This document shows, in pieces, positions 1 through 13,345 of a stretch of 64,000 bases of DNA (positions within the stretch are counted from its first letter, which is position 1; each line of letters starts with the position of its first letter). Below the pieces are notes generated by a model that was not told the origin of the DNA, ran no database searches, and worked only from the letters and a program-made list of their open reading frames with translations. The DNA is from Amorphochlora amoebiformis (lineage: Eukaryota > Cercozoa > Chlorarachniophyceae), in contig BAAHQB010000246.1 in assembly GCA_054601695.1 (NCBI GenBank), forward strand, positions 1 to 64,000, given 5' to 3'. The translations under genes and the position numbers were made by a program.

Positions 1-441
1 TTGCTCCTAACCCTAACCCTAACCCTAACCCTAACCCTAACCCTAACCCTAACCCTAACCCTAACCCTAACCCTAACCCTAACCCTAACCCTAACCCTAA
101 CCCTAACCCTAACCCTAACCCTAACCCTAACCCTAACCCTAACCCTAACCCTAACCCTAACCCTAACCCTAACCCTAACCCTAACCCTAACCCTAACCCT
201 AACCCTAACCCTAACCCTAACCCTAACCCTAACCCTAACCCTAACCCTAACCCTAACCCTAACCCTAACCCTAACCCTAACCCTAACCCTAACCCTAACC
301 CTAACCCTAACCCTAACCCTAACCCTAACCCTAACCCTAACCCTAACCCTAACCCTAACCCTAACCCTAACCCTAACCCTAACCCTAACCCTAACCCTAA
401 CCCTAACCCTAACCCTAACCCTAACCCTAACCCTAACCCTA
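1..441. repeat. Terminal telomere repeat (CCCTAA)n
   Basis: Near-perfect head-to-tail CCCTAA hexamers fill the left end, so the G-rich strand (TTAGGG) runs toward base 1. This is the expected orientation for a left chromosome end. The long LT-dipeptide frame here is only a reading of the repeat. Confidence 0.97.
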
Positions 442-1269
442 ATCCTAGTCACCCCATCCATGACCTGGATGCATCTCTCCTGGACATATACACTGAACTA
501 CCAACTTACACCGGAGGCCCGTGACCCCGTCGGTTTATAAAATAAAATCGAGAAGAGTATCAGCAACGATCATCACAAGTTCTGCATACGTCTGACGCAC
601 AATACAGCATGACGACAAGCCACAACAGCACCGTCTGCAAGCGTTATATGACCTGAGAGCATGTCGAGAGGTTATACAACCTCCTTCAAAGCGAGAGACC
701 ACCACCAGTCCACGCACCTTCCCTTCTCACAAGTCTTCTCCCCCAAGCCTTCTGCAGCGACCGAAGTCCGCCCCGTCACACCCCAAGCGGATGGAGACCT
801 TCACGAGGCTCCATGGTTAATATGTATATGCATACGCCCTTCAACGTCCACGGTTTCGAAGAGATTCGACCGACGCCGACCTCCATTCTGGTCTGCGATG
901 AGACCCCCCGTCACTGCCCGCCAATGCCTGCCATTCTCCTGGAATCCCCGGAATCCTGGAACGCCTTCAGAGCCCCATGTCACAACCTGAACCACCACAG
1001 TACACGTGTCAAGCCCTTTAAAGACGCCCCGGCAGCGCGACAACGCAACAGCTATCCGTTTCGCGACACACACTGGCAAGAAGCGAGCCTGCCTGCAAGA
1101 CCGACATCCTGCGACGGTTCCCCCCTGATGAGTCCCCACCATAAGAGGGCCGAAACTGTCGTTCGCAAGAACGTTGGTCGGGTGCAGGTAAGCCCCACAC
1201 ACACATTGTATGTATATATATTTATTTGTTTGTGCATATTGTGTATGGTTTATGTTTATATATATATAT

Positions 1270-1345
<76 letters not shown>

Positions 1346-1479
1346 CATATTTCCATATATATATATTGTACATTCATTTATATATATTGTATATGCATGT
1401 GTTTGTGAAATTACTTTGGTGTTCAACTAACTTGCTCTACATGGATAGCTCCAACTCATTAGGAGTCCCCGAACCTAAC
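435..1479. repeat. Subtelomeric unit, copy A
   Basis: About 1.04 kb of mixed-composition DNA that recurs 1179 bases downstream as copy B. Outside the internal TA microsatellite (about 1258-1345) the two copies look identical. Copy A starts at a degenerate telomere repeat and ends at a CCTAAC, so both edges are telomere-like. It holds a 133-codon minus frame (1202-801) and a 205-codon plus frame, neither resembling a family I know. A GTAAG donor-like site lies near 1189, so a spliced or non-coding subtelomeric transcript is possible. Confidence 0.9.
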
Positions 1480-1610
1480 AATACATCGAGCGATTGGCGC
1501 CGTCATGATGGGTCAAGTCCCGAGCCCTTAGCGCCTTCCAACCTGAGCATCAAGATTGTATATTGAGATGGCTATATGGCACAAGAGGTGTACGAATATG
1601 GTTGGGTTTC
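1480..1610. other. Unique linker between subtelomeric units
   Basis: About 130 bases not found in copy B. It ends in two telomere-like hexamers near 1610-1622 that lead directly into copy B. I see no gene. Confidence 0.7.
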
Positions 1611-2448
1611 CCTAACCCTAATCCTAGTCACCCCATCCATGACCTGGATGCATCTCTCCTGGACATATACACTGAACTACCAACTTACACCGGAGGCCCG
1701 TGACCCCGTCGGTTTATAAAATAAAATCGAGAAGAGTATCAGCAACGATCATCACAAGTTCTGCATACGTCTGACGCACAATACAGCATGACGACAAGCC
1801 ACAACAGCACCGTCTGCAAGCGTTATATGACCTGAGAGCATGTCGAGAGGTTATACAACCTCCTTCAAAGCGAGAGACCACCACCAGTCCACGCACCTTC
1901 CCTTCTCACAAGTCTTCTCCCCCAAGCCTTCTGCAGCGACCGAAGTCCGCCCCGTCACACCCCAAGCGGATGGAGACCTTCACGAGGCTCCATGGTTAAT
2001 ATGTATATGCATACGCCCTTCAACGTCCACGGTTTCGAAGAGATTCGACCGACGCCGACCTCCATTCTGGTCTGCGATGAGACCCCCCGTCACTGCCCGC
2101 CAATGCCTGCCATTCTCCTGGAATCCCCGGAATCCTGGAACGCCTTCAGAGCCCCATGTCACAACCTGAACCACCACAGTACACGTGTCAAGCCCTTTAA
2201 AGACGCCCCGGCAGCGCGACAACGCAACAGCTATCCGTTTCGCGACACACACTGGCAAGAAGCGAGCCTGCCTGCAAGACCGACATCCTGCGACGGTTCC
2301 CCCCTGATGAGTCCCCACCATAAGAGGGCCGAAACTGTCGTTCGCAAGAACGTTGGTCGGGTGCAGGTAAGCCCCACACACACATTGTATGTATATATAT
2401 TTATTTGTTTGTGCATATTGTGTATGGTTTATGTTTATATATATATAT

Positions 2449-2487
<39 letters not shown>

Positions 2488-2508
2488 TTCATATATATAA
2501 TTTATTTA

Positions 2509-2541
<33 letters not shown>

Positions 2542-2676
2542 TTCATATTTCCATATATATATATTGTACATTCATTTATATATATTGTATATGCATGTGT
2601 TTGTGAAATTACTTTGGTGTTCAACTAACTTGCTCTACATGGATAGCTCCAACTCATTAGGAGTCCCCGAACCTAA
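1611..2676. repeat. Subtelomeric unit, copy B
   Basis: Second copy of the 435-1479 unit in direct orientation. The same ORFs recur at +1179 (for example 661 to 1840). Copy B differs mainly in the internal TA tract and merges at its right edge straight into true telomere repeats. Near-identity implies a recent duplication or ongoing gene conversion. Confidence 0.9.
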
Positions 2677-3096
2677 CCCTAACCCTAACCCTAACCCTAA
2701 CCCTAACCCTAACCCTAACCCTAACCCTAACCCTAACCCTAACCCTAACCCTAACCCTAACCCTAACCCTAACCCTAACCCTAACCCTAACCCTAACCCT
2801 AGCCCTAACCCTAACCCTAACCCTAACCCTAACCCTAACCCTAACCCTAACCCTAACCCTAACCCTAACCCTAACCCTAACCCTAACCCTAACCCTAACC
2901 CTAACCCTAACCCTAACCCTAACCCTAACCCTAACCCTAACCCTAACCCTAACCCTAACCCTAACCCTAACCCTAACCCTAACCCTAACCCTAACCCTAA
3001 CCCTAACCCTAACCTTAACCCTAACCCTAACCCTAACCCTAACCCTAACCCTAACCCTAACCCTAACCCACACCCTAACCCTAACCCTAACCCTAA
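2677..3096. repeat. Internal (CCCTAA)n array
   Basis: About 420 bases of telomere hexamer with rare single-base variants (CCCTAG, CCTTAA, CCCACA), same orientation as the terminal array. Most likely an older telomere buried when copy B or the distal block was added. Confidence 0.93.
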
Positions 3097-3912
3097 CCCG
3101 ACACCCTAACCCTAACCCTAACCCTAACCCTAACCCTAACCCTAACCCTAACCCGACACCCTAACCCTAACCCTAACCCTACACCCTAACCCTAACCCGA
3201 CACCCTAACCCTAACCCTAACCCTAACCCTAACCCTAACCCTAACCCGACACCCTAACCCTAACCCTAACCCTAACCCTAACCCTAACCCGACACCCTAA
3301 CCCTAACCCGACACCCTAACCCTAACCCGACACCCTAACCCTAACCCTAACCCTAACCCTAACCCTAACCCTAACCCGACACCCTAACCCTAACCCGACA
3401 CCCTAACCCGACACCCTAACCCTAACCCTAACCCTAACCCTAACCCTAACCCTAACCCTAACCCTAACCCTAACCCGACACCCTAACCCTAACCCGACAC
3501 CCTAACCCTAACCCTAACCCTAACCCTAACCCTAACCCTAACCCTAACCCTAACCCGACACCCTAACCCGACACCCTAACCCTAACCCTAACCCTAACCC
3601 TAACCCTAACCCTAACCCTAACCCGACACCCTAACCCTAACCCGACACCCTAACCCGACACCCTAACCCGACACCCTAACCCGACACCCTAACCCGACAC
3701 CCTAACCCGACACCCTAACCCTAACCCTAACCCTAACCCTAACCCTAACCCTAACCCTAACCCTAACCCGACACCCTAACCCTAACCCTAACCCTAACCC
3801 GACACCCTAACCCTAACCCTAACCCTAACCCTAACCCTAACCCTAACCCTAACCCTAACCCTAACCCGACACCCTAACCCTAACCCGACACCCTAACCCT
3901 AACCCTAACCCT
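3097..3912. repeat. Telomere-variant array with CCCGACA
   Basis: CCCTAA runs are interrupted roughly 25 times by the heptamer CCCGACA (TGTCGGG on the other strand). Near 3655-3715 the variant alternates almost one-for-one with the canonical unit. Variant units are typical of the inner part of telomeres. The same GTCGGG motif recurs in telomere-like tracts far inside the window, for example at 37630, 45865, 47690 and 51830. Confidence 0.9.
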
Positions 3913-3949
3913 AATGGACGTGACTGTCTAGACTGTCACGTGAGTACAC
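3913..3949. other. Palindrome at telomere/unique junction
   Basis: Arms ACGTGAC and GTCACGT flank a near-palindromic core around TCTAGA, exactly where telomeric DNA gives way to unique DNA. Function unknown. Confidence 0.5.
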
Positions 3950-4928
3950 CTAGTATACGTACAACCGCTGATAGATTCCAAGACTCCAACATGAATTGCA
4001 AATTCCATGTCCACATGACATGATTTTAAGGTGATCAACAATACACTGCACAGATAAGGACTCAGTTATTCGACTGATTGTACTTTCTACGAGATTAAAA
4101 ACCCCATTGATTCCTTTCCTTGGCCTTGTACACCAGAATCTCCTTCGGGGAAAAGAAGTTGTATCCTGATGGGAAGAAGCATAACAAATTAACTCAAATG
4201 GTCGAATTTCCACACGCACTAACATGGAACAGATACGACCACACATCCGCACCAAAACACTAGATACACACTCTCCCAGACAACCTCCTGCCAGAAAGTT
4301 CTTCTTGTTGATCCTAGAGATACTTGAGCTGTCGTAAGTGTTGCTGAGGTTCGAATAGTTTGGCCCTCCACCCCCAAAGTGTATGCATAAGTCGTGGCCC
4401 CTTCCGAACGCAAGACAGTTGTTGTACGTGAACTAAAACCACACCGGTGTCAGTCCTCATTAGCTACCTCTTTTTGGTTTTTAATTTCTAATTTCGGTGC
4501 AGATTTCTGATTTACCGTGGCGTTTGCTCCATCATTCTTGACAGGAAGCTTGACGACTCCCTTTCCGCTCGAATTCCGCAAGCTGAACAAGAAGGCTTGG
4601 GGGTCATTCACACACTGCCCGCCCTGGTTCTTAAACCCAGCTTTTGTCATGCCTAAGTGTTCAATACATAAGTAAAAAGGTAAATTATGTATAAGTATAT
4701 GTATATTCATATGTGTATTCATATGTATGCAAATATCTGTGTGCATGTATGTATGTTACAATGTAGGGTACACTTATTACATATAGATATATATTATATA
4801 TATACATATACATATATTATATATATACATATACATATATATATATATATATATCATAGTATATACACATATATTTATACATATATTTATACACACATGA
4901 GTCATGTGTTATATATATATATATATAA

Positions 4929-5014
<86 letters not shown>

Positions 5015-6158
5015 TACGACAGAGCACACATTGGGGAATTGTAGTTGGGGGGGATGGTCGTCGACATACCTCCGAAGAGGAAGCGCTTGTTGAGCTTGAT
5101 GAAAACTGCGACTGCGCCTTGTCCGCAGACCTTTGTTGTGAACGAGCTAAAATTGTCCCCGTCCCTCGATTTCTTGTATAAGAGGCGGCCGAATGTGAAA
5201 TCCTTGAAGATCTTGCGGAATCCAGCAATTTCCGGGACTGTTAGTCCTAAGGATCCGTAGATCAATGGCTCAATCGTGCCTGCGAGCCTAAAGTGGACAC
5301 CGAAGAACAATAGGTATGCATATCACAAAATAGATGGTGTTGAAGAGACCTAAACCTGAAAGTCGCTCTCTACGTAATAAGGCTTATATGCCACATCAAT
5401 ATCCCACGCACAAACGATATCTTACTGACATGCAACGCTAACATAAATAAGCATAAATAAGCACATTAAGATAAACATACTTATACATATATATATATAT
5501 ATAACAATATGTATATATATATTTATATATCTAAATGTCATGTGAAATGCAAATCTAAATGTTATTTCACCCTGTTTTAAGGTCCCTCATCTTCTTGAGA
5601 ACGTCCGTCCAGCCAAACAATCGTGCCTGAAAGCGATAGATCTTCTCCAAGCCGCTGTCCTCGAACTCTGATAACAGAACACCGACACGAGCCATGCCCG
5701 TGGGCATGCCCTTGATGTCTTCGTCTAGCTCCTTTAGATCTTCCTTACCCTCACTGGTCTGCGTGATCATAGTTACGGGTTTACCCGTGCATGTAGCGCA
5801 TGTGAGTTGAGTAGCCTAACCTGGAGAGTGTCGATAAGCTTTTGAATGGTGGCGAGTGCGCTCGCCCTCGGAGTGGCGTTTTTTTGGAGGTGGTCGAGCG
5901 ACAACTTCAGGTCCCTGACCTGTAAACGAAGCTTCTCGATCTCGCTAACCGACACAGGGCTAAGTGGAAGTGCCCACGATTCTTCGCCGTAGCGGTTGAG
6001 CTCTACTATGATGAACACACCATCGGATTTTTGTGGGAACGGGTTTAGTTTCTTGAATCCGCCGATATAAATACATATATATTATATTATATAGTATATA
6101 TATATATGTATATATGTATATTATGTATGTACAAATATATATTTACACGTCACATGAT

Positions 6159-6213
<55 letters not shown>

Positions 6214-6863
6214 GTTACAATTTATGTATGGCATAAATGCAATATATTTACATGCAATACGGTATTGTAACTAAATAAAATATCAACATATACATATACT
6301 TCGTTTCGAAGTGACACCTTGAGTTCGGGGATGATTTCGCCAAACTTGATGTAACATCTGAGGGCGGGGTCGCTTTTACCTTTGTATAAGCGTGTGTATT
6401 GAGGTCCAGAAGAGGAATGCACACGTATGGTTTGAGGTACCATCTTCGTGCAGCTTTAGAGAGTCCGTAAGCATGTTGAAAAAGTGGATAGGTTTTCCTG
6501 TAAAGTTGACAATCTTAATTCGAATGTTGGTGCGCACAAGGGATTTTTTGACCTTGAAATCCAAGAGCCTTGAGGTCGCCCATCTCAAAGTTGCGCCCGA
6601 ACTTGTCGTGCGTCACTGTCCAGAAACACATTCATTTATGTTACATTCCCATCAGGATAACAAAGTCTCCCAAAAAGAGAAAATAGGGCAAGTGAACCTT
6701 TGTTGATGACCTCAACAACAAGCAAGCGCTCTGTGAGGGTGGCCTGAATGTTTAGGGTCTCTTCGTTGCCCTGGTCATTGGGAACCTTAACGTCCACCGA
6801 CGTGCGGTTGAAGAGGGATTTCGTCGAGTCAGAGTCCACTGCATCATTTTCATAACCATCCAT
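3950..6863 (-). CDS. TLDc-domain protein, 9 exons
   Basis: Exons (high to low): 6863-6698, 6615-6553, 6497-6441, 6379-6300, 6051-5821, 5758-5571, 5287-5070, 4652-4468 and 4432-3950. All eight introns are GT..AG and the phases join exactly, giving about 556 residues. The start is ATG at 6863, after an in-frame stop. The N-terminal half is unknown; a coiled-coil segment follows (motif [13 protein letters not shown]). The C-terminal third is a TLDc domain: [42 protein letters not shown] and FLAGG. TLDc proteins act in oxidative-stress resistance and V-ATPase regulation; the role here is inferred from the domain only. The tail after the domain carries CGHGICNSC, which fits a RING-like C-x-H-x2-C-x2-C. 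One intron is only 35 nt (4467-4433). A 51-nt in-frame stretch near 4280-4220 could be a further intron. Confidence 0.92.
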
Positions 6864-7293
6864 TTATCTATCACCAGGACCCTACAGAGGAAGGCTCATG
6901 GGCACTCAGGGCATGGTTAACTTACTTTCGGATGGCGTTTGTCGTGGAACAGGTTGGGATTCATTCGGGAATCGACCGGGATTGCCCGTCAATACCGGTG
7001 ATTGTTCATTAAACGCAGTGACACGTCCCTAAGTCACTGGAACCCAGAATTGTTTGGCGGAAGACCGAGGGTCTAGAAATGAAGAAAAACAAGACAGTCT
7101 GGGCATTCCATGCTAGATTCTAGGACTAAAAACCATCCAATATATATATATATATTATATTATATATATATATATATATACACATATATACATATATACA
7201 TACATACATACATATATATATATATATATTATATATATATACATATATATATTATATACACATATATATATACACATATATATATATATATAT

Positions 7294-7332
<39 letters not shown>

Positions 7333-7400
7333 TATATATATATATATATTTATATATATCCTAACAATATAATAAAAAATAAAAGCTGAAAACTGCAACG
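6864..7400. other. Intergenic region between divergent genes
   Basis: Holds the likely promoter of the TLDc gene (to the left) and the 5' side of the 7401 gene, plus a TA tract at about 7140-7365. A good donor-like GTAAGT on the minus strand near 6925 could mark a 5'-UTR intron of the TLDc gene. No further gene seen. Confidence 0.6.
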
Positions 7401-7678
7401 ATGTGCGAAAAACCCGATGATTGGAACAACTACTTTTCAACACCCAGACGCATTAAACTTAAGGCCCCACACAACATACGCCCAACACAACAGCATGACA
7501 ACACACTTGCAAATGGTATAATCCGATTATAGCCCGATTATACCTAACATATTACCCCTAGGATGCTTAACCGTCCAACATACACTTGCCTAATACAACA
7601 TGTATAACAACATATACGTAAATATCAACATAAATATTTATGTATACACATAATATATATATATATATATATATATGT

Positions 7679-7720
<42 letters not shown>

Positions 7721-7885
7721 GTGTGTGTATGTATGTATGTGTATATATGTGTATGTGTGTGTGTATTTAGCGTATATAATATTGCATATTATATGCATAT
7801 GTATACAATATTATTCAATTAAATTATTGCGTCGTGTATATATTACGTATAGTTATATTTCTAGTATCTACATATATATACACAC

Positions 7886-7962
<77 letters not shown>

Positions 7963-8353
7963 CATATATATATATATACATATATGATGAAGCAGATCTT
8001 TCTCTTTAGAAGTGTAGTGCTTGTTTGCGCGTATTGATTAGTTCGGTGGGCGACATTTGTGACGTTTGAGACCACTGAGACTCTTAAAGACTCGATTGCA
8101 GATGTCACATGTGGTAGAGGGTTTGTGTTGTGGGTGACGTTGATAGAGATGACGATACATACTACTTTTCTGCACGAACCTTGTATGACAAACCGGGCAG
8201 GAGAATTGACCGATTTTACCTTCTCTTAGTTCTTTAGCTACTTTCTCAGCTTGTTTTTGCTTACGTTCACGTCGTTTGGATTCTTGATGTCCCTTGCGCT
8301 CCTTTTCCCATTGAGATACTTTCTTGAATATCGAAGATCTCCAAGATGTTTTC

Positions 8354-8402
<49 letters not shown>

Positions 8403-8443
8403 TGAAATTTTATCAAGTTTTAATATAATATTATATTGAGCAC

Positions 8444-8518
<75 letters not shown>

Positions 8519-8578
8519 CATATATATATTATATATATATGTATACATATATATTTATAAATATACACACATATACAC

Positions 8579-8616
<38 letters not shown>

Positions 8617-8660
8617 GTATATATACACATATACACATATATATAATACTACATATATAT

Positions 8661-8707
<47 letters not shown>

Positions 8708-8753
8708 CATACACACACACTTAATAATATATACATACACATAAATATAATAT

Positions 8754-8797
<44 letters not shown>

Positions 8798-9058
8798 GTT
8801 ACAGTAGAGCTAGCACGGAACCTATAGCTAGTTAACTACGCAGCGGCTAGCTAGACTACCGTCAGTTCCTCAGAGTATACGAGTAGCACTCGGAACCCAG
8901 AATATTCTCGGAACCCATACGGTTCCGGAGGAAGAAAGGAAGTATCCGACTACCGCAAGAAGTTATCTATAATCATTCGTCATAATCCAAACGGACTTGA
9001 ATCGAACTCTAGATTACCATCTACTATGCCACTGCGCTAACAATATATACATATACTA

Positions 9059-9097
<39 letters not shown>

Positions 9098-9132
9098 GTT
9101 TGTAATATAATAATATTATAAGTATATTTATA

Positions 9133-9173
<41 letters not shown>

Positions 9174-9234
9174 CATATACATATATATTCATATACGCAT
9201 ATATATACATATATATATATATACATACATATAG

Positions 9235-9271
<37 letters not shown>

Positions 9272-9344
9272 TATATATATAATCGCACATGTATATATAT
9301 ATATAATCGCACATATATGTATATAAATATACATACATATATAT

Positions 9345-9404
<60 letters not shown>

Positions 9405-9521
9405 TACATATATACTTACAAAATATATTCCGAATATACATAAACAAACACAAACATGTATATACGTATATATCTATAAATACATATATACAAATATGTG
9501 TATATATGTATTTATACATAC

Positions 9522-9591
<70 letters not shown>

Positions 9592-9877
9592 ATATATGTA
9601 TATACAGTAACCGGTGCAGTCCTTGAGCACAGCCTTCCATTGGATCTGCGGGCCGTGAAGAATCCAAGAACCTTCTCCAAGGTTTTAAATCCTCTCTCCC
9701 TCTCTCCGACCCTCTCTCTTCCTCTCTCCTTCTTCTTCTCTTCCTCTCTCCTTCTTCTCTCCCTCTCTTCTTCTCTTCCTCTCTCCCTCTCTCCTCTCTC
9801 TCTCTCTCTCCCTCTCTCCTCTCTCTCTCTCTCTCCCTCTCTCCTCTCTCTCTCTCTCTCCCTGTGTGGATGTTTTT

Positions 9878-9952
<75 letters not shown>

Positions 9953-10069
9953 TATTATGCATTATATATATTACTTTTTCTCTCCCTCTCTCTCTCTTTC
10001 TCTCTTTAGGGCTCGGTCAGTAGAAGCGTGGGAGTATCTAAGGCTAAGCAAAGCAACAGAAAAGAGTAA
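7401..10069 (+). CDS. Small basic protein of unknown function, 3 exons
   Basis: Proposed exons are 7401-7515 ([15 protein letters not shown]...), 9608-9681 (...[18 protein letters not shown]...) and 10010-10069 ([11 protein letters not shown]..., stop TAA). Phases 1 then 0 join exactly into an 82-residue protein. The 9608 exon is flanked by a TACAG acceptor and a GTTTT donor. The last exon follows a strong polypyrimidine tract. I do not recognise the family. The first intron is about 2.1 kb and contains an opposite-strand zinc-finger ORF and a SINE-like element. Support is splice-phase agreement and protein-like composition only. Confidence 0.55.
8038..8355 (-). CDS. Two-finger C2H2 zinc-finger protein
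   Basis: Single open exon of 105 codons, ATG at 8355 to stop at 8038. An N-terminal basic, Lys/Glu-rich helix of about 50 residues precedes two C2H2 fingers: CPVCHTRF...HLYQRH at about residues 53-74, and CDICNRVF...LKRHKC at about 83-101. The second finger ends in Cys instead of the usual last His (HKC), a C2HC variant. Such fingers usually bind nucleic acid. The ORF lies inside the first intron of the plus-strand gene at 7401-10069. TA repeats abut the start, so an upstream exon is possible. Confidence 0.78.
8798..9045 (-). mobile_element. tRNA-derived SINE-like element
   Basis: On the minus strand, TAGCGCAGTGG (9039-9029) fits the RNA polymerase III A box TRGCNNAGNNGG, and GTTCGATTC (9007-8999) fits the B box. 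The gap between boxes is about 21 nt, shorter than in a real tRNA, so the anticodon arm is missing or reduced. A ~200-bp body with repeated GGTTCCGAG-like segments follows and ends in a TA tail. The layout of pol III head, unrelated body and simple-repeat tail is that of a SINE. No second copy was found in this window. Confidence 0.5.
9690..9862 (+). repeat. Polypyrimidine (CT-rich) tract in intron
   Basis: About 170 bases of almost pure C/T (CTCTCC, CTTC) inside intron 2 of the 7401 gene. A second CT run ends at the acceptor at 10009. It may help 3' splice-site recognition or form triplex DNA. Confidence 0.8.
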
Positions 10070-11490
<1,421 letters not shown>

Positions 11491-12560
11491 TTAAAGCTGT
11501 ACATTATTTCAGAGTCAATGATGCTCAGGCCGCTATTCTAGCTTCACTCCGACTCTTGCAGCAAGTTTTATTAATTACTGTAATAGCTAAACAATCATAT
11601 GATTTCTGAATATCAACGCAATCTACTAGCATGATTGATCTAGTTATCGAATATCACTATAATATCCTACACATAATATGCTACGGATCATGTGACATAG
11701 CTAGCATAGTGCTAGTATGGTATATAGCATGATTACGTACCACAATTTAGCACCATGATTCAGGAATTCCATTGCTTCCACAGTAATCTAACTTGTTGAT
11801 TTGCATTCCATGCATCTCTCAACATCTTTAGGCAAGTTATCTAGTTATATATATTGCCCCTTTTGCTGTAGCCTGCGCATATGGACTGACGTTCAAGAGC
11901 CAAACAGTCATGTAGCCCTTAGCTGTCAGTCATGTCTAGATGTACCATCTCCTTAGCAGTCAGTCATGTGGCATCTCAGTTTCCGAAGCTGTCAGTCATG
12001 CTATGTAGCATCTTTCCTTAGCTGTCAGTCATGTAGCATCTTTCCCCTCCTTTCCAACACAACAAAATCAACTGCCTCAATACATTTTTTAGAGAACTTG
12101 AAGCTTATTTAGAGGGTTTAAACCTTCCCATAAAGCAGTGAGTCCTCCTATGATCTAGATGATGACAAACTTTCCCACGGGTCAGTGAGTGGTGCAAAAG
12201 CAGCTAAACTCGAGGAAGGACAACTTAACGGTGCAGGAACCTCATGAGAGGTGCATAACCTAAGTTTATAATACAGAGACGCATCGGGAGGAGTCCAGAA
12301 AATGCATCAAGGGTGCTAGAGGACTGACAGAAGACAGGCTGTGGTAAACCAGAGGAGTGTCATTCCTCTCGGTGTGACACGGAGCTGCATCACGTATACG
12401 TCACCAGCTTGTGTCACGCCGTGGATTCCGACAAGAATTTAATCACCAGTTTCTTAGGTTTCTTTGCCTAAAACTTTAATTTCCGATTACATATCCTAAC
12501 TACTTTAAAATTTAAAACCTCTAATTTTCTGTATATAATATATAATGTTATGGTGTTTTA
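11491..12560. other. Anonymous intergenic DNA with GTCAGTCATG repeats
   Basis: Non-microsatellite, CTAG-containing DNA. Between about 11925 and 12035 the phrase GTCAGTCATG recurs in a degenerate tandem array. The stretch 12100-12440 is more GC-balanced but shows no exon chain I can defend on either strand. Confidence 0.5.
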
Positions 12561-12575
12561 CATAATATATCTACG

Positions 12576-12609
<34 letters not shown>

Positions 12610-12625
12610 CACATACATACATATG

Positions 12626-12658
<33 letters not shown>

Positions 12659-12692
12659 ATATAATGTATATATAATACACACACACACACAC

Positions 12693-12745
<53 letters not shown>

Positions 12746-12761
12746 ATATATATATATATTT

Positions 12762-12794
<33 letters not shown>
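12561..12794. repeat. TA/CA microsatellite truncating the transposase
   Basis: TA repeats with an ACACAC run. They begin directly where the transposase reading frame loses sense on its 3' side. Confidence 0.85.
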
Positions 12795-12803
<9 letters not shown>

Positions 12804-13345
12804 GTTGGATCTGCCTGTTTGTGAGGGTGTCGTTTGGGTCCATATCCTCCTCATCTTGGCCTGGCTGCTTCTTATCAGGAGACAAAATTTGATGTTTTAG
12901 ATCACTGTCCACATAGCCTTTATCAGCAAGGATTCTCTCTCCTCTTCCTAGGTGTTCGAGTAGCCCATTTTCTCGCAGGACTTCCATATCGGGGACCGCA
13001 CCTTCAGCTTCAGAGACCCAGCAAAAGTGCCCGGTGATGATGTTGACTCCTGCTTCAATTTCCGACAAACAAGTTTATGTTTCCCAGATAGATTACGAAG
13101 CATAGTAGCGCGTGAACTGGACGCTGAATGAGAGGCTGTACAGTCGACGATCAAATGGATCCCAGTGAATAATCCATCCCTCTTGAGATCAGGATGTCAA
13201 ATCTGTCATCGATATTGATATCCAGAACATCATTTAAGAGGATTAGAATTGCATAAATAACCTACCCAAGAATGTTTCCTCTGATAACTTCCAGATTCCA
13301 CAGGCTTCGCTGATGAGAGGATACCTTTTGGTGTCGTGGAAGAGC
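12795..13345 (-). pseudogene. DDE-superfamily transposase remnant (DDE_Tnp_4-like)
   Basis: On the minus strand an IVDCT motif (first catalytic Asp region) is followed by LSGKHK, then in another frame by INIITGHFCWVSEAEGAVPD, GLLEHL and GERILADKGY (second Asp region). This order of VDCT, SGKHK, TG..WVS.G..PD and ILADKGY matches DDE_4 transposases of the IS5/Harbinger type. The frame shifts near 13060, and the 3' end runs into TA repeats, losing the final acidic residue. Two missense-free pieces in different frames mean an inactive copy unless an intron or assembly error explains the shift. Upstream, 13345-13268 reads HDTKRYPLISEACGIW and may be the N-terminal part. Confidence 0.72.

Noticed and set aside
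1-540. 179-codon Leu-Thr frame and the Asn-Pro frame at 2564-3109
   Set aside because: Telomere hexamers read as codons; no biological coding signal.
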